Made by a program: the position numbers and the translations under genes
Notes under the pieces: generated by a model
What the model saw: the letters and a program-made list of their open reading frames with translations, nothing else
What the model was told of the DNA's origin: nothing
Database searches by the model: none
Source of the DNA: Orlajensenia leifsoniae
GTDB lineage: Bacteria > Actinomycetota > Actinomycetes > Actinomycetales > Microbacteriaceae
Length of the DNA: 64,000 nt
Direction: 5' to 3'
Assembly (NCBI RefSeq): GCF_004570845.1
Contig: NZ_SPQZ01000001.1
Coordinates: 248,001 to 312,000 of the forward strand
Shown: positions 25,699-33,238 of the stretch, piece after piece
Position numbering within the stretch: position 1 is the stretch's first letter
How the letters are laid out: every line of letters starts with the position of its first letter

Positions 25699-27069
25699 TC
25701 AGTCGTGTCCGATGCCGAGGTTCCATGGTGCGAAAATCACCGATCCGTCCATGTTCGGCCACTTCCGTCCCACGACGGAGTTCGAGTTCGAGTACGTCTC
25801 GGACTCCTGCGGTCCGATGACTGGCCCATGCTCCGCTTGAACTTCGTGCCACACGCTGTCCGCGTTGTAGGGCTCATCCATGTACTCCGCGAGCCAGGCC
25901 AGGTCGTCACCGGGCTGGAACCCTTGGATGGTGGACACTGCGACGTTCGCCGGCCCGAGCTCCGGCGTGCTGAATGTCACGTCCACGTTCATGTCCATGG
26001 GGCCTTTGCCTTCGTGGTCGTCGCTGACCCTGACGCCATCCCAGGTGTAGCTGGTGGAAGGCCACGATTCCATGCCGCCGGGGTGCTCCTCGATTGCAGG
26101 GTCAGCACCCGTCAGGTCGGTGAACAGGGCGACGAACCCTTCCACCTCGGCGTCGTAGGAGATGCTGCCTTGTTCCACCCCTCCTGCATCCAACAGCTGC
26201 AGCATCTCTGGCCGAACGACGATCTTCGTGACGTCCGGGGCTTTCTGGTCTTCCGTAGCGCCCGGGGATTCCGGCGCACCGAAGAGCGCCTTCTCGATGT
26301 CTTCGGTGTACCCGGGCGGGTTGATGCGCAGCCACCAGGTGGAGACCCAGATGCCGTCCCGGAAGAAGTGCATTGTCCCGGATCTCGCCTCGTCGGGGGC
26401 GACTTCAGCTTCACTCTCGATGTCGCAACGGGTTCCCCCGAACTCGTCCGCGCAGGCGTATCCGCTCGTCTCGGCGTGTTCGATCAGAGTGGCCTGCAGC
26501 TCGGGGGTGAGTGAGGCGACCTCGGTTCTGAGTCCGACTTCGTCGGAGCCCGGGTCGGCGCTTGCCCACAGGCATCCGAGCTTGCTGTTCGCCTGGAGCG
26601 TGGGGCCGAAAACGTCATCCAGAGCGGCGTACTTCTGGGAATCATCGCCCGGGCGTTCCGGATTCAGGACGAGCCCGCCGAAGTCCGGCGTCCAGTCCTT
26701 CGTGTAGATAGCTGAGCAGTCCGTTGGGATGGTGACAGTGGGTGCTGTCTGGGTTTCCGGCGTCGGTGTGATGTCCTGATCCCGTGGTGCAACACTGTCG
26801 TTCGGGTCGGGCGCATCTGTCGGCGTCGCCGCGAACGGCGGCGGTGTCGTGTACTGCGACGTGAGGGCGGGCACCCCGAATGCGGCAGTCACGGCGATAC
26901 CGACGAGGGCGAGTGCGGTGCCGCTGCTGGCAAGCAGCATCCGTACCCGGCGGCGGCCGCGGGTGCGCTGGATCGCCTGGCTCACGTCGATCGTGTGGGC
27001 GGCATCCGTGTACGTGGACCGGGCAGCGTCGTCATGCAGCTGACGGCGCAGGTCGTCTTCACTCGGCAT
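25699..27069 (-). CDS. Membrane-anchored extracytoplasmic protein, putative partner (anti-sigma-like) of the ECF factor
   Basis: A 456-residue protein. The first 40 residues are charged and cytoplasmic (DDLRRQLHDDAARSTY, then VSQAIQRTRGRRRVRM), one transmembrane helix follows at about 43-67 (LLASSGTALALVGIAVTAAFG), then a Pro/Thr-rich linker and a large exported domain with several cysteines (for example DCSAIYT, GCLWASAD, YACADEFGGTRCDIE). The start overlaps the end of the sigma gene by 11 bases, which is how sigma/anti-sigma pairs are usually arranged, but no ZAS (HxxxCxxC) motif is present. Role as anti-sigma is inference from context. Confidence 0.75.
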   Translation of the reverse strand: MPSEDDLRRQLHDDAARSTYTDAAHTIDVSQAIQRTRGRRRVRMLLASSGTALALVGIAVTAAFGVPALTSQYTTPPPFAATPTDAPDPNDSVAPRDQDITPTPETQTAPTVTIPTDCSAIYTKDWTPDFGGLVLNPERPGDDSQKYAALDDVFGPTLQANSKLGCLWASADPGSDEVGLRTEVASLTPELQATLIEHAETSGYACADEFGGTRCDIESEAEVAPDEARSGTMHFFRDGIWVSTWWLRINPPGYTEDIEKALFGAPESPGATEDQKAPDVTKIVVRPEMLQLLDAGGVEQGSISYDAEVEGFVALFTDLTGADPAIEEHPGGMESWPSTSYTWDGVRVSDDHEGKGPMDMNVDVTFSTPELGPANVAVSTIQGFQPGDDLAWLAEYMDEPYNADSVWHEVQAEHGPVIGPQESETYSNSNSVVGRKWPNMDGSVIFAPWNLGIGHD

Positions 27070-27610
27070 GGTCGGGTCCTTTCAGTGCAAGCGCCGTCTG
27101 AAGCGCGGTGTCGTCGTCGTCGGTGAGAGCGACAGCCATCTTGGCCAGGGCGTCGCTGAGGTAGCGCTTGACGGTGCCGGATGCGATCCCCAGCGCGCCG
27201 GCCACACCGTCGATGGTCAAGTCGTCGTAGTAACGCAGCACGATGCATGCACGCTCCCGAGGGCTGAGCTTGGCGAGCTCAGCGTGCAGGTCGAGGCGGG
27301 CATCCGTCAGCCGTGAGGAGGATTCCCGCTCCTCAGGAGTGACGTGCAGGTGGGCTGTGGCCCGCCACCGTGAAGAGCGTCGGCCGTCGTCCAGGTAGGC
27401 GTTGAGGATGGAGCGGCGAACGTACGCTTCGGCGCTGTCCAGGGTGAACCCTTTCAGCAGCCGCTCGAAGGTACGCACCAACGCGTCCTGCACCAGGTCA
27501 GCCGCGTCATCGCGGCTCCCCGACAGTAGGTAGGCGTACCTGGTGAGGTTCACCCCGCGCTCCGCCACCAGGTCTGTCATAACCTGCTCCCACCCTGACC
27601 TTCCGGCCAT
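27059..27610 (-). CDS. ECF sigma factor, SigE-like actinobacterial group
   Basis: A 183-residue sigma factor with region 2 (LTRYAYLLSGSRDDAADLVQDALVRTFERL, about 22-51) and region 4 (LSPRERACIVLRYYDDLTIDGVAGALGIASGTVKRYLSDAL, about 115-155). The short N-terminus WEQVMTDLVAERG is usual for this group (often called SigE family or SigL/M-like). It overlaps the downstream membrane-anchored gene and should be released or controlled by it. The ATG at 27610 is used; an internal ATG at 27580 is the alternative. No clear ECF promoter was found upstream by eye. Confidence 0.9.
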   Translation of the reverse strand: MAGRSGWEQVMTDLVAERGVNLTRYAYLLSGSRDDAADLVQDALVRTFERLLKGFTLDSAEAYVRRSILNAYLDDGRRSSRWRATAHLHVTPEERESSSRLTDARLDLHAELAKLSPRERACIVLRYYDDLTIDGVAGALGIASGTVKRYLSDALAKMAVALTDDDDTALQTALALKGPDHAE

Positions 27611-27826
27611 GGCATCCCCCTTCGATGAATTCCTTCTACTTACCTAGACGACGACCTCATCGAAAAGGTTGGGGTGGACGCGCAGGTCATTTCCGGCCGC
27701 CGGAACGACGATGGGTGGCTGCTCGGCGGGCATGGCGTCATCCTGCCAGTAGCCGGGCTCAGGCGTCGCCCGGCCGGCACGGGTTGATGTGGTGATCGAT
27801 CCCGTCAGAGGCGTACGCTCGCGGCT

Positions 27827-28039
27827 GTGACCAAAGAGTTGGACCTGAAGCCTCCACCGTCGCTCGCCACGGTATGGCTTCAACTCGGCATCGGATTGGC
27901 TTGGCTCGTCTTGGCTGTGCTCAGCTTCCTGACCGACCCGAGGTGGTCCAGTTGGGGCTTCCTAGCGCTCGGCCTCATCTACATCGGAGCTGGGCTCTAC
28001 TTCGCATGGAAGCGCAGGAAGGCGCGTCTCCGCGACTGA
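27827..28039 (+). CDS. Small two-span membrane protein
   Basis: A 70-residue protein from a GTG start with two helices (VWLQLGIGLAWLVLAVLSFL and WGFLALGLIYIGAGLYFAW) and a strongly basic C-terminal tail KRRKARLRD. The topology would place both ends in the cytoplasm. A similar layout recurs at 29977-30282. No characterised family is recognised. It is separated from neighbours by about 200 bp on each side. Confidence 0.7.
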   Translation: MTKELDLKPPPSLATVWLQLGIGLAWLVLAVLSFLTDPRWSSWGFLALGLIYIGAGLYFAWKRRKARLRD

Positions 28040-28233
28040 TTGTGATCAATCCAATGCCGTTGGGCCGCTGAGAACAGACACTTCCATCACCAACACCGGT
28101 TCTAGGGCTTCGAGCCGGTCGATCTCCTTGAGTTGTCGTGGTGAGCGCCGAGAGTCTCGCTGCCAGCTTTTCGGTGGCGGGCGTCCGCATCGAGTCCGCC
28201 GTCATAAGGGATGCTCGCACGGCCGTTCCACGT

Positions 28234-29262
28234 TCATTTGGAGGCATCCGGTGGCTGCCAGTCAGTACGCAGGCGATCGGCCCACACGGTGAAGTCTGCG
28301 TCGCCGGTGAGTCTGGCGAGGGTGTCCAGTTGCCAGGAGTGGATCACGTGATAGGTCTGGTTCTGCCACAGCTCGCTCTGGCAGTAGGGCTTCTGCACGC
28401 AGTAGTACGAGACTCCGCCTTCCACCCGCACGGCCGGCATCATGCGCTCGAGCACCGTGGTCGCGCCGCCCGTGAAGTAGCGCGCCGCCTCGGCGTTGCC
28501 GGTGTGGCGCCAGTAGTCGTACAGCCCGAACATGGCGAAGATGTGGCCGTTCAGCACGAGCAGGGGCGGTTGGTCTCCGGCGTACTCCTCGAAGTAGAGG
28601 TGGTCGTCGACGACGAGGGAGAACGACGGTTCGGTGCCGGTCTTCGCCTGAGAGAAGCTCGCCCACGTGCGATCGGCGGCCTCGTCCCACCGCTTCTCCC
28701 CAGTCTCCTCAGCCAGCCGCACGAACAGCGACAGCACCTGGCCCTGCGCCATTCCGGAATACCAGGGAGCGGAGAGTGTGCGCTCGTAGTATGTCCATGG
28801 GAACGAGTAGGGATACCACCAGGCGCCGTCGCGCACGGTGTGCAGGCCGACGAGTTGCTCACCCTGCCGTACAGCGCGATCGAGCCAGACTCTCTCACCG
28901 GTGCGCTGATACTCCATGAGCGCCGAGATCCCGTATTGCGCGTACGCGACGGGATGGTCGGCGCGCTCTCCAGTATCCCGTCGCAGGTAGATGCGCAGCC
29001 CTGTCGAGTCGAGATCGTTCGACGGGTCGGCAACATCTACCGGCGGGCGGTCCGAGTACGGAGCCGCAGCCTCGGCGTTCAGTGTCCACGGAGTGAGCGC
29101 CCAGGTGGTGAGCGACTCGGCCGGAGCGGATGATACGGGTGCTTCGGCGCGTGCAGCTGAAGAACTGTGGAAGTCCGCGGGGGTGCCGGCCAGCCCGGCA
29201 AGCTGCGCGACCAGCAACAGAGCGAATGCGATGATGACGATGCCGGCAACGCGCGCGCTCAT
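28234..29262 (-). CDS. D-glucuronyl C5-epimerase-like protein, exported or membrane-anchored
   Basis: A 342-residue protein with an N-terminal hydrophobic segment (VAGIVIIAFALLLVAQLAGLAG) serving as signal or anchor, and a C-terminal domain matching the glucuronyl C5-epimerase family: SAPWYSGMAQGQVLSLFVRLAEETG at about 160-184, PPLLVLNGHIFAMFGLYDYWRHTG at about 233-256, and YCQSELWQNQTYHVIHSWQLDTLA. The eukaryotic enzyme epimerises glucuronic acid in heparan sulfate; bacterial relatives are mostly uncharacterised. No glycosyltransferase or polysaccharide genes surround it, so the substrate is unknown. Epimerase chemistry is inference from family. Confidence 0.82.
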   Translation of the reverse strand: MSARVAGIVIIAFALLLVAQLAGLAGTPADFHSSSAARAEAPVSSAPAESLTTWALTPWTLNAEAAAPYSDRPPVDVADPSNDLDSTGLRIYLRRDTGERADHPVAYAQYGISALMEYQRTGERVWLDRAVRQGEQLVGLHTVRDGAWWYPYSFPWTYYERTLSAPWYSGMAQGQVLSLFVRLAEETGEKRWDEAADRTWASFSQAKTGTEPSFSLVVDDHLYFEEYAGDQPPLLVLNGHIFAMFGLYDYWRHTGNAEAARYFTGGATTVLERMMPAVRVEGGVSYYCVQKPYCQSELWQNQTYHVIHSWQLDTLARLTGDADFTVWADRLRTDWQPPDASK

Positions 29263-29337
29263 ATGGAATCCCCCCGGACCAGTGCTTCAGACCCCGACGA
29301 TGGTGTCCCCGCTCTGCGACCATAACACCGGACACTC

Positions 29338-29874
29338 GTGTCCGCTGAGCTTCGCACTAGGCCGTCGCCGATAGAAGCTGTCGCGATCGACGATCGGCTT
29401 GCGGGCGTCAAGATCGGAGATGGTGAACTCCTTGCCGACCTGTGGAGGTTCCTCGATTCGGCGGGCGGCTTTGATGACTCGACCAAGCTGCGCGGTGAGC
29501 GGATAATTCGACCCATGCCGCAAGCGAACTTCACAACGGCCGATGAGTGGCTGCGAGCGTACGACGCAACCACCAGTCGACCGGAGATCCTTGACCTGAT
29601 CCGGAGACGCGGGGTTCTTGACCTTGGTGACGGTAGGCAGGTCGCTCAGGTCGAAGCCTCCAACGCCAACGATCGCGGGCAGACGATGCTGTCCCACAGC
29701 GACTTGGCTGCCCACGTCGGACTTTCGATACGACTAGTGCAGCTTCATAGAGCGGCACTCACTGCTTTCGGAATGGAGGTCTTCGTTCCGGCCAACGGGA
29801 GCGTCCCCGCTCATCGACAGTTACAGTTGCCCAGCGAAACGACTCTCGCCACGGTCACAACGCTCTACCCCTGA
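29338..29874 (+). CDS. Hypothetical protein with C-terminal helix-turn-helix-like segment
   Basis: A 178-residue reading frame from a GTG start, with codon usage moderately typical of the genome but clearly lower in GC at third positions. The stretch LSHSDLAAHVGLSIRLVQLHRAAL (about 118-141) looks like a helix-turn-helix; the rest (ADEWLRAYDA, RPEILDLIRRRGVLDLGDG) is helical without a family I recognise. A 142-codon frame on the other strand overlaps it but is less regular. Reality of the gene is likely, not certain. Confidence 0.45.
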   Translation: MSAELRTRPSPIEAVAIDDRLAGVKIGDGELLADLWRFLDSAGGFDDSTKLRGERIIRPMPQANFTTADEWLRAYDATTSRPEILDLIRRRGVLDLGDGRQVAQVEASNANDRGQTMLSHSDLAAHVGLSIRLVQLHRAALTAFGMEVFVPANGSVPAHRQLQLPSETTLATVTTLYP

Positions 29875-29976
29875 CTCTCAGGCGCGGTGACAGCGGCCGG
29901 GCGGCGGCCCGACCGATCCCGCAGAGGGATTCCTGAGCGAGTCGCTTGCTCTAGGCGAGGGAGGGGGCAAGGTCGC

Positions 29977-30282
29977 TCACTGGCGTCCGGCGTTAACTCC
30001 GTGCTGGGCATCAAACGCGGCGATCCGCTTCGCTCGAGCACGAAGTTGAGCAATCCCCATCACGACGAACCAGACACCAAGAGCCGCGAAACCGACGAGC
30101 TTGACCCAGTACCACTCACCCTGATCCCCACTAGAAAAGATCCACACGCCAACCGTCAGCCATGCCAGCCCGACAAGAATCTGCATGAAACCCGCTGTGC
30201 GCCCACGCTCCGCCGCCATACGACGAGTCATCAACCCAGATGGAGAAGGGTCGCTCTCGGCCAACGCTCCGTTGTCGCTCAT
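29977..30282 (-). CDS. Small two-span membrane protein
   Basis: A 101-residue protein: polar N-terminus of about 30 residues, helix 1 (FMQILVGLAWLTVGVWIFSS), a short GDQGEWYW loop, helix 2 (LVGFAALGVWFVVMGIAQL) and a basic C-terminus RARAKRIAAFDAQHG. Two cytoplasmic ends are predicted. Function unknown. The ATG at 30282 is the first start in a plausible coding context; the longer reading passes through a low-complexity intergenic stretch. Confidence 0.65.
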   Translation of the reverse strand: MSDNGALAESDPSPSGLMTRRMAAERGRTAGFMQILVGLAWLTVGVWIFSSGDQGEWYWVKLVGFAALGVWFVVMGIAQLRARAKRIAAFDAQHGVNAGRQ

Positions 30283-30438
30283 AGCGCAACGATGACAGCC
30301 ATCGCGAACACGTTCAACCGTCAGGCCGGGACCGAAGTAAGACTGGGACCAACCCGAAGACAAGGCATCGAGTGTCGCGATACGGGATCCCTGTGCGGGA
30401 CGGCGTAGCAAACTGCTCGACCAAGCGACATGCACAAC

Positions 30439-30663
30439 TCAAAGTCGCTCTAAGACTGCCTGTTCCCGCTCGATGCTCCACAGAGTTCGGAGCGCATCGG
30501 TCATCGAGGAGAATGTACCCACTTGGCGTTGGTTCGAATCCCAGAGAAGGAATCCCGCACCTGTTCGCCACACCTCGCCGACCAGACAGTACGGTTGCCG
30601 TAGCTGTATGGACCATCGTCCTTCACCTGCTTCGATTACGTCGAACGCTTCTACGTACGTCAT
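30439..30663 (-). CDS. Small hypothetical protein
   Basis: A 74-residue soluble protein from the ATG at 30663, with GAGAGGGG directly upstream as a good ribosome binding site. It is compact and likely all-beta at first (RWSIQLRQPYCLVGEVWRTG, GFLLWDSNQRQVGTF), ending in a helix (MTDALRTLWSIEREQAVLE). No family is recognised. It is in lower-GC DNA than most of the window and sits among other orphan short genes. Confidence 0.55.
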   Translation of the reverse strand: MTYVEAFDVIEAGEGRWSIQLRQPYCLVGEVWRTGAGFLLWDSNQRQVGTFSSMTDALRTLWSIEREQAVLERL

Positions 30664-30742
30664 GGGTCCCCTCTCGAACTGAGGCGACGATACGTCTGGG
30701 AAATGACGGTCAAGCGACGTACAGGCGAACGGGTAGTCGAGG

Positions 30743-30928
30743 CTATTCGAGGGTGAAGTCGAGACCGGCGGAAATGATTTCCGCCCACCGCGCGAGTTCT
30801 CCTGTGGTTGCGGCTGCATCCGTCGACATCGTCAATTCGAATAGGGCGTTGTAGACGACATCACGCGGCTGACCAGCGCGCTCACGGGCGAGAGCATTGA
30901 CGGCTGTGAGCCAGTCATCCTCGGTCAC
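30743..30928 (-). CDS. Very small hypothetical protein
   Basis: A 61-residue frame from a GTG at 30928 with a good GGGAGGA seven bases upstream. It is acidic and helical (TEDDWLTAVNALARERAGQPRD, then VVYNALFELTMSTDAAATTGELARWAEIISAGLDFTLE when read as two helices). Longer readings to 31132 are arginine-rich and unlikely. No family is recognised. Confidence 0.5.
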   Translation of the reverse strand: MTEDDWLTAVNALARERAGQPRDVVYNALFELTMSTDAAATTGELARWAEIISAGLDFTLE

Positions 30929-31124
30929 GTCGACGTCCTCCCAGTGGAGGACTTTACTGCCCGGGGTATGGAGCGCGCGTTGGCAGGACGTGCTGGCGAA
31001 TCGTGGGCGCCAGCGGTCGAAGCGTGAATGGCGCAGCAATCGAAACGGCGGCCCTTCGGTTCCGGCTCCCGCGTTCACCGGATGTTTGTTTGAAGCGAGA
31101 ATCGGTGAGGCGTTGACTGCCGTC

Positions 31125-31271
31125 ATGGGCACAGACGAAGACGGCTACGAGGAGATGCTTCGCATCGAGGACCGGTATCACGGGCAGGACTTCGAGACCG
31201 CGGTGAGAACTGCGCAGCCAGCCCCAGACGGTGGCGACGCTGCCCGGCTCGGCACAAGCGACACCGAATAG
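31125..31271 (+). CDS. Very small acidic protein upstream of the phosphate transporter
   Basis: A 48-codon frame (MGTDEDGYEEMLRIEDRY, then polar residues) ending 9 bp before the PiT transporter start on the same strand. It is strongly acidic with one short helix and no hydrophobic segment. The ribosome site is weak (GGTGAGG, 14 bases away). It could be a short leader gene translated with the transporter or a chance frame. Confidence 0.35.
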   Translation: MGTDEDGYEEMLRIEDRYHGQDFETAVRTAQPAPDGGDAARLGTSDTE

Positions 31272-31280
31272 GTCAGCAGC

Positions 31281-32447
31281 ATGGAGATCTTCATCCCGGT
31301 CCTGCTCGTCGTCATCACCGCAGTGATCTTCGACTTCACGAATGGCTTCCATGACACAGCCAACGCGATGGCCACCTCCGTCGCGACCGGCGCCCTGAAA
31401 CCGCGGGTGGCCGTGCTCATCTCGGCCACCCTCAACCTTGTGGGCGCCTTCCTGTCGACGGCTGTCGCAAAGACTGTCTCCGATGGCATACTGACCGAGA
31501 ACGACGCTGGCCTGCCCAGCGTCACTCCCATCATGATCTTCGGCGGCCTGGTCGGGTCCGTGCTGTGGAACCTCGCGACGTGGTGGCGAGGCCTGCCGTC
31601 GAGCTCCACCCATGCGCTGTTCGGTGGTCTCATCGGCGCCGCCATCATCGGTGTCGGCTTCGACGCGGTGAACTGGGCCGGGGTGGTGTCGAAGATCATC
31701 CTCCCGGCGCTGATCTCACCGTTCATCGCAGGCTTCGTGGCTCTGACCGCGACGTATCTGGCGTACCGGATCACCTCGATGGCGAAGGCGCGGGGAGCCG
31801 ACAGCGGATTCCGGCACGGGCAGACGGTGTCAGCGTCGCTCGTCTCACTCGCGCACGGCACCAACGACGCGCAGAAGACCATGGGCATCATCACCCTCAC
31901 GCTCATCGTTGCCGGCTACCAGACCGCCGGAACGGCACCGCAGTTCTGGGTGATCCTGATCTCGGGTCTCGCCATCGGCGCCGGCACCTACGCCGGAGGT
32001 TGGCGGATCATGCGCACTGTCGGCAAGCGCATCACCGACGTGCAGGCGCCGCAGGGCTTCGCGGCAGAGACCAGTTCAGCTTCGACGATCCTCGTGTCCT
32101 CTACCCTCGGTTTCCCGCTCTCGACCACGCAGGTGACCTCCGGTGCGGTCGTGGGTGCCGGCCTCGGACGCCGACTCGCCGGCGTGCACTGGGGCGTTGT
32201 CGGCCGGATCGCCATCGCTTGGATTATCACCCTGCCGGCCGCCGCCCTGGTCGGCGCGCTCGCAGCGCTACTGGCGACGGCAGGACCGATCGGCCTCGCA
32301 CTCGTCGTCGTACTGGCACTGGTGGCTGGGCTCGGCTTCGTCGCCCTATCCCGACGTAATCCCGTCACGCGCTCCAACGTCAACGACGAGGAACCGCCCC
32401 AAGCCGATCGAACGACCGATGCCGCTCAGCCGGCAGGGAAGGCGTAA
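31281..32447 (+). CDS. pit: PiT-family low-affinity inorganic phosphate transporter
   Basis: A 388-residue integral membrane protein with about ten helices. Both PiT signature repeats are present: FDFTNGFHDTANAMATSVATGALKP-type at the N-terminus (GFHDTANA, residues 23-30) and SLAHGTNDAQKTMGIITL at about 193-210, plus GGLVGSVLWNLATWWRGLPSSSTHAL at 94-119. PiT proteins import metal-phosphate complexes or phosphate with protons at the cytoplasmic membrane. The gene is followed 4 bp later by a small membrane-protein gene. No PhoU-like (Pit accessory) gene is adjacent. Confidence 0.93.
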   Translation: MEIFIPVLLVVITAVIFDFTNGFHDTANAMATSVATGALKPRVAVLISATLNLVGAFLSTAVAKTVSDGILTENDAGLPSVTPIMIFGGLVGSVLWNLATWWRGLPSSSTHALFGGLIGAAIIGVGFDAVNWAGVVSKIILPALISPFIAGFVALTATYLAYRITSMAKARGADSGFRHGQTVSASLVSLAHGTNDAQKTMGIITLTLIVAGYQTAGTAPQFWVILISGLAIGAGTYAGGWRIMRTVGKRITDVQAPQGFAAETSSASTILVSSTLGFPLSTTQVTSGAVVGAGLGRRLAGVHWGVVGRIAIAWIITLPAAALVGALAALLATAGPIGLALVVVLALVAGLGFVALSRRNPVTRSNVNDEEPPQADRTTDAAQPAGKA

Positions 32448-32451
32448 TCCG

Positions 32452-32685
32452 ATGGATCTCGAGATCGAATGGGGCTCGCTCGTCCTCGTGCTCGGCGTCG
32501 CCTTCATCACCACCGTGGCCGTCGTCGTGCTGTACTCGGTCGGGCTGCGATTACTCTCGCTCGGTGACCCGCAGAGCGGCACCGCCCGCCCTGTGGCGGC
32601 ATCCGTCGCAGCCTGGACCCTCATCGGCATCTGCGGGGCCGTCGTCCTCTACGGGGTGTACCTCGTGATCCCGCAGTTCCACTGA
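32452..32685 (+). CDS. Small membrane protein co-transcribed with the PiT transporter
   Basis: A 77-residue protein with two hydrophobic helices (SLVLVLGVAFITTVAVVVLY and ASVAAWTLIGICGAVVLYGV) separated by a polar loop. It begins four bases after the pit stop with AGGGAAGG upstream, so both are one operon. Short two-helix proteins are often found directly after pit in actinobacteria and may be accessory subunits; that role is inference. Confidence 0.75.
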   Translation: MDLEIEWGSLVLVLGVAFITTVAVVVLYSVGLRLLSLGDPQSGTARPVAASVAAWTLIGICGAVVLYGVYLVIPQFH

Positions 32686-33047
32686 TTGGCCACAATTGCC
32701 GGACCCTCCACTGTGACGAAGGTGTCCAGCGAATGCCACTGGCGCAGCCGCGACGGAGTTGCGTTCAAGGGTCAACTTGTCACCGCCCGCAGGCGGATCC
32801 CCATGCGGGCCACCCCTTGATTCGGTGGGATCCTGTCCTGATCGTCCCGCGAAAGAGCTACCCGCGCCCGCGCCTCGCTCATGCCGAAAGCACGACCGAC
32901 CTGTACCTCGGCATAGCGATCAGAGGTCAGGGATGGCGCCGAAGGCCGAATCTCGTCGAGGCTGTTTGTTTCGAGCCCCGACGACTTCGATCATCGTCAC
33001 GTAGCGACAGAGACTGAACGACGCCCCGATATGATATTCTCGTCGCG
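32686..33047. other. Intergenic region between the pit operon and the ABC-F leader
   Basis: About 360 bp without a convincing gene. It contains a GGATCCCC-type motif copy at 32793-32809 and, at its right end, an AT-rich stretch (33030-33040, TATGATATTCT) that probably forms the -10 region of the ABC-F transcript. Short frames crossing it are arginine-rich and unsupported. Confidence 0.5.
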
Positions 33048-33071
33048 ATGGGTACTCTGATTTACTCCTAG
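33048..33071 (+). CDS. 7-residue leader peptide (MGTLIYS) upstream of the ABC-F gene
   Basis: ATG at 33048 begins a seven-codon open frame ending in TAG at 33071, only about 8-13 bp below AT-rich -10-like sequence, so its transcript may be leaderless. A stem-loop starts seven bases after its stop, and the ABC-F gene follows about 170 bp downstream. Short leader ORFs of this kind control antibiotic-resistance ABC-F genes through ribosome stalling; here the role is inferred from position and structure. Confidence 0.5.
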   Translation: MGTLIYS

Positions 33072-33077
33072 CAGCGA

Positions 33078-33102
33078 ACCGCGTTGAGCTTTGCTCCGCG
33101 GT
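33078..33102 (+). promoter_or_regulatory. Stem-loop after the leader ORF, candidate attenuator
   Basis: ACCGCG (33078-33083) pairs with CGCGGT (33097-33102), and inside it GAGC (33086-33089) pairs with GCTC (33093-33096) around TTT. The stem is therefore ten base pairs with a two-base bulge. Its place directly behind the leader stop and ahead of the ABC-F gene suits a terminator or anti-terminator element. Confidence 0.5.
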
Positions 33103-33238
33103 CTCTGTGCTGTTCACGTGCTTCTGTCACCTGATCCTTCGGTCATCCAGCCTTCGACGCTTCGTCGCATTCGCCCGCTCAGCGGTTCCGCATGCACTGC
33201 GTTAGGTGTCGGCGTGGGGGCCGGGAATGGAGTTCTCG

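Noticed and set aside
25573-26514. 313-codon plus-strand frame starting in the recombinase remnant
   Set aside because: Only its first 20 codons are recombinase-like; the rest is antisense to the one-span anti-sigma-like gene.
30531-30541. GGTTCGAATCC, identical to a tRNA T-arm
   Set aside because: No acceptor stem, anticodon arm or CCA-proximal pairing is found around it, and it lies inside a small protein frame with a good ribosome binding site.
33201-33207. GTTAGGT resembling an integron attC core
   Set aside because: No matching inverse core or second pair of boxes nearby, and no integron integrase in the window.
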